From contig JADJYJ010000028.1 of the NCBI GenBank assembly GCA_016719785.1, positions 1-64,000 of the forward strand: a stretch of 64,000 nt of DNA, given 5' to 3'. A program made the translations under genes and the position numbers. This DNA is from Candidatus Amarolinea dominans (lineage in GTDB: Bacteria; Chloroflexota; Anaerolineae; SSC4; Amarolineaceae). Below are positions 46,713 to 55,077 of this stretch, piece after piece. How positions within the stretch are numbered: the first letter of the stretch is position 1; each line of letters opens with the position of its first letter. Below the pieces are notes generated by a model. It was not told the origin of the DNA, made no database searches, and saw only the letters and a program-made list of their open reading frames with translations.

Positions 46713-48314
46713 CTACACCCCCACCTCACGCCAGGCGGCCAGCACGAGTGCGGGGGGGACGTGATCGAAGATCTCCACCTGCCCGATGCGCCGCGGGATG
46801 ATGAAGCGCAGACGGCCCTCTTTTTTCTTCTTATCACTGCCCATGGCAACTAACAACTGCTGCGCACTGGCCGTGAATGACGCGGGGATGCGCACCGGCA
46901 AGCCCAGTCGTGCCAACAGATGCACGATGCGATCCCGCAGCGCGTCGTCGCACGCGCCCAGCGCCACGCCCAGGTGCGCCGCGGCCGCCAGGCCGATGGC
47001 CACTGCATCGCCATGACGGATGCTGAAATCGGACACCAGTTCCAACGCATGCGCAAAGGTGTGACCCAGGTTCAGGTGAGCGCGGACATGCTGCTCGAAC
47101 GGGTCCGCCTCCACCACGTTGACCTTCACGCGCACCGCCTCGGCGATCAGATGGGGCAGCGAGCGCGGGCCAACCCCTTCCAGGTCAACAAAGAGAGCGG
47201 GCGCGGCCAGGATGCCGTGCTTGACCACTTCTGCCAGGCCGGCGCGGAACTCGGCCGGCGGCAGGGTGGCCAGCAGCGCGGTATCCGCCAGGACCAGCAG
47301 CGGCTGTTTGAACGCGCCCACCAGGTTCTTGCCCACGCCCGGCAGGTCAACGCCCACCTTGCCGCCGACGCTGGCATCCACCATGGAGAGCAGAGTCGTG
47401 GGCATTTGAATGAAAGGCAGGCCGCGCAGGTAGGTCGCCGCGGCAAAACCGGCCGTGTCGCCCACCACGCCGCCCCCCAGGGCGATGACCGCGCTCTGGC
47501 GCTCCAACTCAGCCTGGGCAAATTGGGCATAGAGATCGCGCACCGTGTCCAGGGTCTTGAACGACTCGCCATCGGGCATGGTGCAGAGCCGCGGGGCCAG
47601 GCCGCCCGCCCGCAGAGCCTGCATGACGGCGGCGCTGTGCAGCGGCGCCAGGGTGTCGTTGGTGACAAGCGCCGCGGTGGCGCCGATGGGCAGGTCGGTC
47701 AGCAGCGCAGGCAGGCGCGCCAGGACGCCGTCGCCGATGATGATTGTATAGTCAGCGCCGGGCGCATGAACAGGCAGCGCAAAGCACTCGCCCTCAACCA
47801 GGCCCAGCGCCAGCGCGATCACCCGCTCACCCACGGCCGCGACCGACAGACCCAGGGTGTCCAGTTGCAGCGGAATGGCGCCATACGCGGGCGCCCGTTG
47901 GGTCAGGAGGTGCTCGATGTGCTGACGTGGATTCTCGACGTTGAGCAGGGGCCGCGTGCCGTTGCTGCCCACCCGCCGCAGCACCTCATCTGCGTCGGCC
48001 TGCAGGCAGATCACAGCGCCGGTAGCCAGCAGCGCCTCGCGATTGGCCGGATTGACCAGCGCGCCGCCGCCAGTGGCGATGACCAGCCCTGTTTGCGCGG
48101 TCAATTCATGCACCATGTCGCTCTCATAGCGGCGGAAGGTGGTCTCCCCTTCGACCGCAAAAATAGCGGCAACGGTTTGGCCCTGGCGTTCTTCGATCAG
48201 GGCATCCATGTCCACGAAGGGGCGGCGCAAACGGGCCGCGACATAGCGCCCGACGCTGCTCTTGCCCGTGCCCATGAAGCCGGTGAGGACGATATTGCGG
48301 CTGTCCGGGGTCAT
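46713..48314 (-). CDS. aroKB: Bifunctional shikimate kinase / 3-dehydroquinate synthase (AroK-AroB fusion)
   Basis: 533 residues. Residues 1-175: shikimate kinase with Walker A GFMGTGKSSVGR, FVDMDALIEE, ATGGGALVNP and NGTRPLLN. Residues 185-533: dehydroquinate synthase with PDGESFKTLDTV, IALGGGVVGDTAGFAAATY, TTLLSMVDASVGGKVGVD, NLGHTFAHALE and RLRFIIPRRIG. The two catalyse steps 5 and 2 of the shikimate pathway. Its ATG overlaps the aroC stop (ATGA), so both are translationally coupled. Confidence 0.96.
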   Translation of the reverse strand: MTPDSRNIVLTGFMGTGKSSVGRYVAARLRRPFVDMDALIEERQGQTVAAIFAVEGETTFRRYESDMVHELTAQTGLVIATGGGALVNPANREALLATGAVICLQADADEVLRRVGSNGTRPLLNVENPRQHIEHLLTQRAPAYGAIPLQLDTLGLSVAAVGERVIALALGLVEGECFALPVHAPGADYTIIIGDGVLARLPALLTDLPIGATAALVTNDTLAPLHSAAVMQALRAGGLAPRLCTMPDGESFKTLDTVRDLYAQFAQAELERQSAVIALGGGVVGDTAGFAAATYLRGLPFIQMPTTLLSMVDASVGGKVGVDLPGVGKNLVGAFKQPLLVLADTALLATLPPAEFRAGLAEVVKHGILAAPALFVDLEGVGPRSLPHLIAEAVRVKVNVVEADPFEQHVRAHLNLGHTFAHALELVSDFSIRHGDAVAIGLAAAAHLGVALGACDDALRDRIVHLLARLGLPVRIPASFTASAQQLLVAMGSDKKKKEGRLRFIIPRRIGQVEIFDHVPPALVLAAWREVGV

Positions 48315-49510
48315 GGTTGGGTCTCTGCTGCGGCCAGCAGGTAGGCGAACTGCCAGGGCACGTTATCCATGGGCAGATCGGCCAGGCGAGACTGGCGCAG
48401 CGCCGCGCCGCGCGGCCGCATCTCGGCCAGGCTGTCACCGCCGAGTTTTTCGAGCAAGGCATCGGCCAGGACGAAGGCGACCATCGCCTCGCCCACCACG
48501 GCCGCGCGCGGTACTGCGCTGAAATCGGAGCGCTCGTAGACGGTGACGGCCTCCGCGCCGCTGGCCAGGTCAACGGACCGCCGCGGGTTGAGGGTGGTGC
48601 TGATCGGCTTCATCGCCGCGCGCAGCACGATCGGTTGCCCGGTGGTGATGCCGCCCTCGAAACCACCGGCGCGGTTGCTGCCGCGCGTCAGCGATCCATC
48701 TTCGGCCAGGAAAATCTCATCATGCACCTCCGTACCGGGCCGGGCCGCGTGGGCAAAGGCGTCGCCAATCTCCACCCCTTTGATGGCGTGGATGCTGGCC
48801 AATGCGCCCAGCAGGCGCGCACTCAGGCGGCGGTCCCACTGCACGTGCGACCCCAGGCCTGGCGGCACGTCCAGCGCCACCACCTCGAACAGGCCGCCGG
48901 CCGTGTCCCTGGCCTGCATGATCTCCCGGATGCGCCGGTGCATGGCCTCCAGCGCGGTCACGTCAGGACAGCGCACATCGTTCTGCTCCGCCAGCGCAAA
49001 GCGTTCGCGGTACGTCAAATGTCCCAGGTCGCCCGCGCTGACGCCGCCGATCATGGTCACGTAACTGCCAATGGTGATGCCGAATTCGGCCAACAGGCAT
49101 TTGCACAGCGCGCCCACCGCCACGCGCGCGGCCGTCTCGCGCGCGCTGGCCCGTTCCAGCGCCAGGCGCAGGTCGCGATAGCCATATTTGATCGCACCAG
49201 TCAGATCGGCGTGACCGGGCCGCGGCACGGTCAGCGGGGGGATGGACTTCGCCTGCCAGGCCTGGTAATCGCGATTGGCGATGGTCAGGGCAATGGGCGC
49301 GCCGGTCGTCTGGCCGGCCACCACGCCGGCCGTCAGACTGACGCGGTCCTTTTCGATCTTCATGCGCCCGCCGGCCCCGTAGGCCACCTGGCGCCGGGCC
49401 AGATCACGATCAATCGCCTCCCGCGTCAGCGGCAAGCCGGCCGGCATCCCTTCCAGAATCGCAGTCAGGCACGGCCCATGCGATTCGCCCGCGGTCAAAA
49501 ATCGTAACAT
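48311..49510 (-). CDS. aroC: Chorismate synthase
   Basis: 399 residues: FLTAGESHGPCLTAILEG, RRQVAYGAGGRMKIEKD, GHADLTGAIKYGYRDLR, ERASARETAARVAVGA, and RSDFSAVPRAAVVGEAM. Final step to chorismate, FMN dependent. Start ATG 49510 with AGGGAGAAGCAGG upstream. First gene of the aro pair. Confidence 0.97.
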   Translation of the reverse strand: MLRFLTAGESHGPCLTAILEGMPAGLPLTREAIDRDLARRQVAYGAGGRMKIEKDRVSLTAGVVAGQTTGAPIALTIANRDYQAWQAKSIPPLTVPRPGHADLTGAIKYGYRDLRLALERASARETAARVAVGALCKCLLAEFGITIGSYVTMIGGVSAGDLGHLTYRERFALAEQNDVRCPDVTALEAMHRRIREIMQARDTAGGLFEVVALDVPPGLGSHVQWDRRLSARLLGALASIHAIKGVEIGDAFAHAARPGTEVHDEIFLAEDGSLTRGSNRAGGFEGGITTGQPIVLRAAMKPISTTLNPRRSVDLASGAEAVTVYERSDFSAVPRAAVVGEAMVAFVLADALLEKLGGDSLAEMRPRGAALRQSRLADLPMDNVPWQFAYLLAAAETQP

Positions 49511-49594
49511 CCTGCTTCTCCCTCGCTTGCTTCGGCTAATCGGCGGGGTGACTGCGAGGGGATTCTAGCATTGGAAGGGAGAAGGGAGAAATTT

Positions 49595-49691
49595 GGAGGA
49601 CCGGAGACCGGAGAGTGTGATTACTGAACACGATGTACGCTTTGCACTTTGTACTATGCACTTTGCACTTTGACCCTGTCTGGTCTACAAT
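49595..49691 (+). promoter_or_regulatory. Repeat-containing intergenic region with a heptamer-derived promoter
   Basis: GGAGACCGGAGA low-complexity sequence (about 49598-49617) is followed by TGCACTT heptamers (49640-49672). The last heptamer supplies TTGCAC (49663-49668), which with a 17-bp spacer and TACAAT (49686-49691) makes a plausible promoter for the gene at 49713. Confidence 0.55.
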
Positions 49692-49712
49692 CCGGGCGTC
49701 GGAGGTGACATT

Positions 49713-50402
49713 TTGAACAACTTAGCCTTGATCGAAACGATTCTGCGGGACCGGCAGGCGGTCTTTGCTGAAATCCGGCGCAGCGCCAACCTGCGGGGGT
49801 CCATTCGCACGATGCTGCTGTTCAGCGCGGGTTTCCTGGCATTGTACGGCGGGGTGATGGGATCAACCCACAGTGTGCTGCAGGTGCTCGCTTCCGCGCT
49901 GAAGCTGCCACTGCTGTTTCTGGTGACCCTGGTGGTCTGCGCCCCGGCCCTCTATTTCTTCAACCTGATCTTCGGCTCCAACCAGAGCCTCAGCCAAAAC
50001 ATCGCGCTGATGCTGACCGCGATTACCATCACCTCGGTGGTGTTGCTCAGCCTGGCGCCGATCGTGCTCTTTTTCCTCCTCACCAGCAGCAGCTACCAGT
50101 TCTTCAAGCTGCTCAACGTGGGTGTCTTCACGGTCGCCGGCTTTGTCGGCGTCAGCTATCTCTCGCAGGGGATGCGCGCCATCTCCGGTGGACGGGCCGA
50201 CGGCGTTCAGGCGCGTGCCAACCTGGTGCGCCTGTGGATTTTGATCTACGCGTTCGTGGGCAGCCAGGCCGCGTGGACCCTGCGCCCCTTCGTAGGTGCG
50301 CCCAGCATGAAATTCGAGTTCCTGCGCCCGCTCGGCGGCAATTTCTACGCCAACATCTTCGTCAGCCTGGGCGAATTGTTCGGTTTCTTCACAGTGAGGT
50401 GA
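49713..50402 (+). CDS. Yip1-like multi-pass membrane protein
   Basis: 229 residues with five to six helices and a repeated LLFSAGFLALYGG / APALYFFNLIFG layout typical of YIP1-like proteins. The start is TTG 49713 with GGAGG seven bases upstream. It is followed after 3 bp by 50406, so the two are coupled. Function unknown. Confidence 0.7.
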   Translation: MNNLALIETILRDRQAVFAEIRRSANLRGSIRTMLLFSAGFLALYGGVMGSTHSVLQVLASALKLPLLFLVTLVVCAPALYFFNLIFGSNQSLSQNIALMLTAITITSVVLLSLAPIVLFFLLTSSSYQFFKLLNVGVFTVAGFVGVSYLSQGMRAISGGRADGVQARANLVRLWILIYAFVGSQAAWTLRPFVGAPSMKFEFLRPLGGNFYANIFVSLGELFGFFTVR

Positions 50403-50405
50403 GCC

Positions 50406-51143
50406 ATGAGCGCCAATGACCGTGCGCGTGCAGATGACCTGTTCGATCTGCTGGCCGATGAAGTGACGGCGCGCCTGGCTGCACGGGCGACCGCGGCCGC
50501 GGTCACAGCCGCGCCGCGTGTGCCGCCGCCGGCTGCGCCACTGACCCCTTTGCCCCCTGCGGGTGAGGCAGAGCCGACGGCCGAGCAAGAAGCGGTTGCG
50601 CAGGAGACGTTGGCCGTTGCCATGCCTGTGACTGCCACGGGCGCCAGCCACCTGATTCGGCGCCTGGCGCTTGGGCTGCTGGTCATCATCGTGCTGATCA
50701 ACCTGCCGCTCAACCGGCATGGCGCCAGCCTGGCGCGCGCCCTGCCGGGCAGCGCCGCGTTAGTCATTCGCGACGGCCTGGTGGTCAAAGAGGCAGACAA
50801 GGATACCATCTACGTCTTTCGCGACGAGCAGTTCCACTGGATCAGCAGCCTGGATGCGTTCGAGCACTTCAGCTACCGCTGGCAGCAGGTGCATGTCGTC
50901 GAGCCGGGCTTCATGGCCGGCTTCGAGCTGGGCGCGCCGATTCACGTCCTCCTGAAGTGCCAGGAAAGCCCGCACATCTACCGGCTGGAAAACGACCGCA
51001 AGCGCTGGATCGTGGACATCGCCAGCTTCGAGGCCGAGGGACACGTCTGGGACGACGTGCGCTTCGTGGCCTGCGACTACCTGCGCAACATCCCCGACGG
51101 CGAGACCATCCCACCGGGGCGCGGGCCGGCGCCACAGCCGTGA
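50406..51143 (+). CDS. Single-pass membrane protein with tandem beta-repeat domain
   Basis: 245 residues: a Pro/Ala-rich cytoplasmic N-terminus, one helix near 90-105 (LALGLLVIIVLINLPL), then two repeats of about 50 residues (TIYVFRDEQFHWISSLDAF; HIYRLENDRKRWIVDIASF), a pattern of Y-x-hydrophobic then W/RWI then F recurring in secreted Chloroflexota proteins. Probably an extracytoplasmic sensor or anchor. Operon with 49713. Confidence 0.65.
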   Translation: MSANDRARADDLFDLLADEVTARLAARATAAAVTAAPRVPPPAAPLTPLPPAGEAEPTAEQEAVAQETLAVAMPVTATGASHLIRRLALGLLVIIVLINLPLNRHGASLARALPGSAALVIRDGLVVKEADKDTIYVFRDEQFHWISSLDAFEHFSYRWQQVHVVEPGFMAGFELGAPIHVLLKCQESPHIYRLENDRKRWIVDIASFEAEGHVWDDVRFVACDYLRNIPDGETIPPGRGPAPQP

Positions 51144-51213
51144 GGATGCCACCGCGGTTGAGTGCCCGCCCACAATTCGAGCGCGCGACTTCTGCCCTTC
51201 TGCAAATGGCGTG

Positions 51214-51219
51214 TATAAT
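51214..51219 (+). promoter_or_regulatory. -10 element before the AAA/Toprim pair
   Basis: TATAAT preceded by TG, with no good -35. About 70 bp upstream of the ATPase gene. Confidence 0.4.
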
Positions 51220-51286
51220 AATCACAACTCGGACCCCGGCATGAGGGCAGCCAGAGCCTTGCCAGGCGTTCAAAGGAGCCAAAACC

Positions 51287-52352
51287 ATGTACACCCGTTT
51301 CGAAATCGTCAATTTCCGGGGGTTCGATCATCTGATGCTCGATCCGCTGGCGCGCGTAAATCTGATTGCCGGCAAGAACAACGTTGGCAAGACCGCGCTA
51401 TTGGAGGCCCTTTTCCTGCACATCGGCGCGCACAATCCTGAACTGCCGTTGCGCGTCAACGCCATCCGCGGCATCGAACGTTTCCCGCTCCAACCGGATG
51501 AGGTGTGGGGTTGGTTTTTCTATGACAAACGCACAGATCGGTCCATCCAGATTTGCAGCCTGGACGATCAAGGATTGAACCGCAGTCTGGCGATGAGACT
51601 TGCGCCATCCGAGACCGTGACCCAGGCCGGTAACGGCAACGGCAGCCGCAGCCGGCCGACCGGCTTCATCACCACCGATGTCTCCACAAGACCTGGTGCT
51701 GGAATATGCGGATTCGCGCGGCCATCAGGCCGAAGCGCGGGTCATGTTCACGGCCGACGGCGAGATCAAGACCCGCCGTAGCGGCAGCGTCTCGGCCGCG
51801 CTGGGCATCTATCTCGGCGCGGCGGCGCGCTTCACTGGCGAAGACGCCGAGCGTTTCAGCAATATCGAGCGCATAGGCCGGACCGATGGCCTGGTTTCTG
51901 CGTTGCGGCTGCTGGAGCCGCGCCTGACGCGCCTGACGGTTCTGGTCACAGCGGGCGCGCCGATGATTCACGGCGGGATCGGCCTACGAGAGCTGATGCC
52001 GCTGCCGGTCATGGGACAAGGCATGGTGCATCTGTGCGCCATCCTGCTCGCCATCGCCAATGCGCCCGGCGGAACCCTCTTGATTGATGAGATCGAGAAC
52101 GGTTTGCATCACGCGGCGTTGCCGCAAGTATTCCAGGCGATCGGTGAAGCGGCGCGCGCTTACGATGTTCAACTATTCGCCACCACCCACAGCTGGGAAA
52201 CGATCCGGGCGGCCCACACCGCCTTTTCTGCCGGCCCGATCTATGATTTGCAACTGTGCAGGTTGGAGCGCACCCGCGAGACCATCAAGCCGGCGATCTA
52301 CGATCAGGAGGCGTTGGAAGCCGCGCTCAAGTATGACCTGGAGGTTCGCTGA
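51287..52352 (+). CDS. OLD/RecF-type AAA ATPase (frameshifted)
   Basis: Two frames together give ~355 residues. The first has FEIVNFRGFDHLMLDPL and Walker A AGKNNVGKTALLEAL; the second continues from SPQDLVLEYADSRG to Walker B GTLLIDEIENGLHH and the ATTHSWETIRA motif. This is the SMC/OLD-like ATPase of AAA15/21 type. The shift lies near 51683, where one base fewer would join TTDV to SQDLVLE. Its stop overlaps the Toprim gene start, so the two are coupled. Similar two-gene sets act in phage defence (PARIS, Gabija-like), but DUF3226 partners also occur outside defence. Confidence 0.82.
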
Positions 52353-52966
52353 TGTTGCCACAACCCCTGACAGCGCTCAAGCAACTGCTTGTCGAGGGCG
52401 CGGACGCATCGCGTTTCTTCCAGTCGTTCTCCGCGGCGTTGGCTCTGTCCAGCCTGCAAATCCACAACTTCGGCGGCAATAGCGAGTTGCCTGGGTTCCT
52501 CAAAGCCCTGGCGCTCATGCCTGGATTCGACGAGATCGCGTCCCTGGCCATTATCCGCGATGCCGAGGTGGATCCCCAGGCCGCCTTCCAGAGCGTCTGC
52601 GCAGCTCTGCGAAGGGCTGGCCTGGCTGCGCCAGCCCAGAGCGGCATCTTCTCCAGCGGCCGGCTGCAAGTGGGTGTGTTCATCCTCCCCGATTCATCAT
52701 CCGCGGGGATGCTGGAATCCATCTGCCTGCGCGCAGTCGCGGCGGACCCGGCCTATGCCTGCATCGAACCGTATTTTGCGTGTTTGGATCGCGCAGGTGT
52801 GCCGCGGCCGGCCAACATGGAGAAGGCGCAGCTTCAGGTATTTCTGGCATCCCGTCACAGGCCCGGCCTGCGCATCGGAGAGGCCGCCGCGGCCGGCGTG
52901 TGGCCGTGGCAATCCACGGTCTTCGACGCGTTGCGCCGCTTTTTGCAGGAAGCGGGAACACCATGA
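52352..52966 (+). CDS. DUF3226 / Toprim-like protein
   Basis: 204 residues: QLLVEGADASRFF (Toprim Glu motif), IHNFGGNSELPGFLKAL, and SLAIIRDAEVDPQAAF (DxE metal site), ending in a DUF3226-type helical region. Start ATG overlaps the ATPase stop (TGATG). Toprim domains bind Mg2+ and, when paired with an OLD-type ATPase, are usually its nuclease half. Its stop overlaps the ATG of a restriction-gene relic (ATGA). Confidence 0.8.
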   Translation: MLPQPLTALKQLLVEGADASRFFQSFSAALALSSLQIHNFGGNSELPGFLKALALMPGFDEIASLAIIRDAEVDPQAAFQSVCAALRRAGLAAPAQSGIFSSGRLQVGVFILPDSSSAGMLESICLRAVAADPAYACIEPYFACLDRAGVPRPANMEKAQLQVFLASRHRPGLRIGEAAAAGVWPWQSTVFDALRRFLQEAGTP

Positions 52967-53043
52967 GCCAGGTTGTCATCGAGAATCCCGCTATCAACTC
53001 GCCCTTTGCTGAGCCAACGGCAAACCTATCAACTTGCTACTGA
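52963..53043 (+). pseudogene. 5' relic of a BPTD_3080-family (type III-like) restriction endonuclease
   Basis: Only the first ~18 codons survive: MSQVVIENPAINSPFAEPT matches the characteristic N-terminus of this restriction-helicase family, which is normally about 900 residues. The frame then dies at 53043. ATG overlaps the preceding Toprim stop, so it was part of that operon. Confidence 0.6.
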
Positions 53044-53171
53044 AGAGCGACTATCACATCCTGGCGAGCCTGGTAGCCAGAGAAGAACTGGATGCTGAGA
53101 TTGGTGAGAAGCTTGATGCAATTGCGGATGTGGCCGCGAGGGCAAAGCCACGAACTGAACGAGAAGCGTAA
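53013..53171 (+). pseudogene. 3' relic of an unidentified gene
   Basis: A frame open from 53013 to TAA 53171 reads GKPINLLLKSDYHILASLV, then REELDAEIGEKLDAIADVAA, a sensible C-terminal end with no start. It begins where the restriction-gene relic loses sense, so a deletion has fused the ends of two genes. Family unknown. Confidence 0.5.
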
Positions 53172-53189
53172 ACCTGGGGAGCAACGACT

Positions 53190-53504
53190 ATGCCGATGGA
53201 GAATCCACCGCATCCGGGTGAGATCATTCGCGACCTGTATCTTGAACCGCTCGCGCTGACTGTGACGCAGGCCGCGGCTGGGCTGGGCGTCACGCGCAAA
53301 ACGTTTTCTCTCCTGCTGAATGGTCATGCCGGCATTTCGCCTGAGATGGCTGTGCGCCTGTCGAAGGCTTTCGGGCGCACGCCGGAAAGCTGGCTGCAAC
53401 TGCAGATGCAGTACGATCTGGCCCAGGTCAACCAACGGGTGAACCTTGCGCAGATCAAGTCATTTGTGGTGAGCACAGACGCCGTTGTTGCCGTCGGTGG
53501 TTGA
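53190..53504 (+). CDS. higA: HigA-family antitoxin, without HigB
   Basis: 104 residues: HPGEIIRDLYLEPLALTVTQ, the helix-turn-helix LGVTRKTFSLLLNGHAGIS, and MAVRLSKAFGRTPESWLQLQ are diagnostic of HigA. GGAG eight bases before ATG 53190. In this type the higB toxin gene normally lies directly upstream; here only relics are found, so it is an orphan or acts as a repressor. Confidence 0.9.
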   Translation: MPMENPPHPGEIIRDLYLEPLALTVTQAAAGLGVTRKTFSLLLNGHAGISPEMAVRLSKAFGRTPESWLQLQMQYDLAQVNQRVNLAQIKSFVVSTDAVVAVGG

Positions 53505-53616
53505 CGTGAAGATGTGAGTCAGGCAGATAGACTCCCTTAACGCCTGTCTTGTTGCAGGTGTGAGCGGTGAAAAAATGCGGTGCGTATTCTGAATTGCTGC
53601 CTGGCGGGACTCCCCT

Positions 53617-53645
53617 TTGGCGAAAGCGCCGGCGTGTGGTAGACT
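53617..53645 (+). promoter_or_regulatory. Promoter of the lipoprotein gene
   Basis: TTGGCG (53617-53622), 17-bp spacer, TAGACT (53640-53645). About 70 bp before the start codon. Confidence 0.55.
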
Positions 53646-53715
53646 TGCGGCAGGGTTGCGGGCCGGACGGGGTGTCCGCCGCAATCATGATTCTGACCAT
53701 CTTTCGTGGCTTTTC

Positions 53716-55029
53716 ATGCACTGGATCAAACTCAAGACGTTCTGGCGACCCTTGCTGGGCCTGGCCGCGGCGGCGCTGCTCAGCACGGGCTGCATTTCTC
53801 TCTTTCGTCCCCTGCTCGCTAACGTCAGCGTCGAACCGGCGCTGATCTCCCCCAACGCGGACGGCAGCGACGACGTCACTCGCATCCGCTATACCCTGGG
53901 CCGCAATGCGGATCTCTCCATCACCTTCACCGATGCCGCGGGCCAGGCCTTTGCCTTCCGCGAACGGCGCCCGCGCTCACCCGGCGAATACGAGGTGCTG
54001 TGGGGCGGCGTGGTCAATCAACTGCGCGTGCTTGATGGCGCGGCCGGCCGCCAGGCGGTTGACAGTTGGGTGCTGCCCGATGGCGCTTACACCTGGGCCA
54101 TCACCGCGGCGGAGGCCAACGGCAGCAGTCAGCAGATCACCGGCACGATCACCCTGCAGGGCGGCGACACCGAGCTGCCCCTGCTCAACAATTTCATGGT
54201 CGTACCGCAGGAGTTTCGCCCCAACCAGGATGGCCTGCGCGATGACTGGGTTTCCATCTCCTACTACCTGACCAAACCAGCCGATGCCGTCAACGTCTAC
54301 CTGGTGAACCCGGCGCAGCCAGACGTGAAGTATTACCTGCCTGAGAGCGAGCGCGTCATCAAGCCGGGCGAGATGGGGTATCACGAATATCGCTACGAGG
54401 GCGGGGTGGACAAGGGCGCGGAACCGCCGCCCGACGGCGCCTACACCATCGTGGGTGAGGCGCGTGACCTGGCCGGCAACCATGTGGTCGTCTCCTCTAC
54501 CCTCACCATCCAGGAAGGGGGCAAGCCGCGCGCCGACATCCTGCAAGGCGAGATCGAATGGCAGAACGAGGTCAACCGGGTGGTGGGCGTGCCGCTGGGG
54601 TCCACGCTCTGCTTCACGGCCACGGTGGCGAACCAGGGCACGGTGCCCATCCGCACGGCTGGCCCCTGGCCCGGACAGACCTATCGCTTCAGCCAGAACT
54701 ACAACACCCTCGCGATCGCTAACAACGATAAATCATGGCATCAGCAGGCCGGCGCCTGGCGCTTTGGCGTCAACTTTGACACCACCGGGGTTGATTTCCC
54801 CTTCCGTTGGGCCATTGGCCGGCCGCAGGACCTGGAACGGCGCGTGATTGACGGCACGGAGCAGTACTATCTGCTGCCCGGTCAGCGCGGGCAGGTCAGC
54901 GGCTGTATCGAGTTCGATGAGGCGCCGCCGTCCGCCACCAATTTCTGGTGGGGCGGGCTGATTCACGAGTTCGTCGCGGTGGCCAACAACTACGTGGACC
55001 GCATCAGCGTCGAGGTGGGGCAGCCGTGA
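53716..55029 (+). CDS. Secreted lipoprotein with FlgD-type Ig-like domains
   Basis: 437 residues: a charged N-terminus, hydrophobic LLGLAAAALLSTGC with lipobox LSTGC, then beta domains with the FlgD-like pattern (ALISPNADGSDDVTRIRYTL; FRPNQDGLRDDWVSISYYL; DGAYTIVGEARDLAGN). Anchored outside the membrane; the C-terminal third is less familiar. The ATG at 53716 places the signal peptide correctly. Confidence 0.8.
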   Translation: MHWIKLKTFWRPLLGLAAAALLSTGCISLFRPLLANVSVEPALISPNADGSDDVTRIRYTLGRNADLSITFTDAAGQAFAFRERRPRSPGEYEVLWGGVVNQLRVLDGAAGRQAVDSWVLPDGAYTWAITAAEANGSSQQITGTITLQGGDTELPLLNNFMVVPQEFRPNQDGLRDDWVSISYYLTKPADAVNVYLVNPAQPDVKYYLPESERVIKPGEMGYHEYRYEGGVDKGAEPPPDGAYTIVGEARDLAGNHVVVSSTLTIQEGGKPRADILQGEIEWQNEVNRVVGVPLGSTLCFTATVANQGTVPIRTAGPWPGQTYRFSQNYNTLAIANNDKSWHQQAGAWRFGVNFDTTGVDFPFRWAIGRPQDLERRVIDGTEQYYLLPGQRGQVSGCIEFDEAPPSATNFWWGGLIHEFVAVANNYVDRISVEVGQP

Positions 55030-55077
55030 TGCCAAATTGCACCGGCCGCCTGGCCGCCGCGCCGGGGCTGCGCGGCC

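Noticed and set aside
51287..53504. Prophage or integrated plasmid
   Set aside because: No integrase, phage structural gene or attachment repeats; only defence-type genes are seen.
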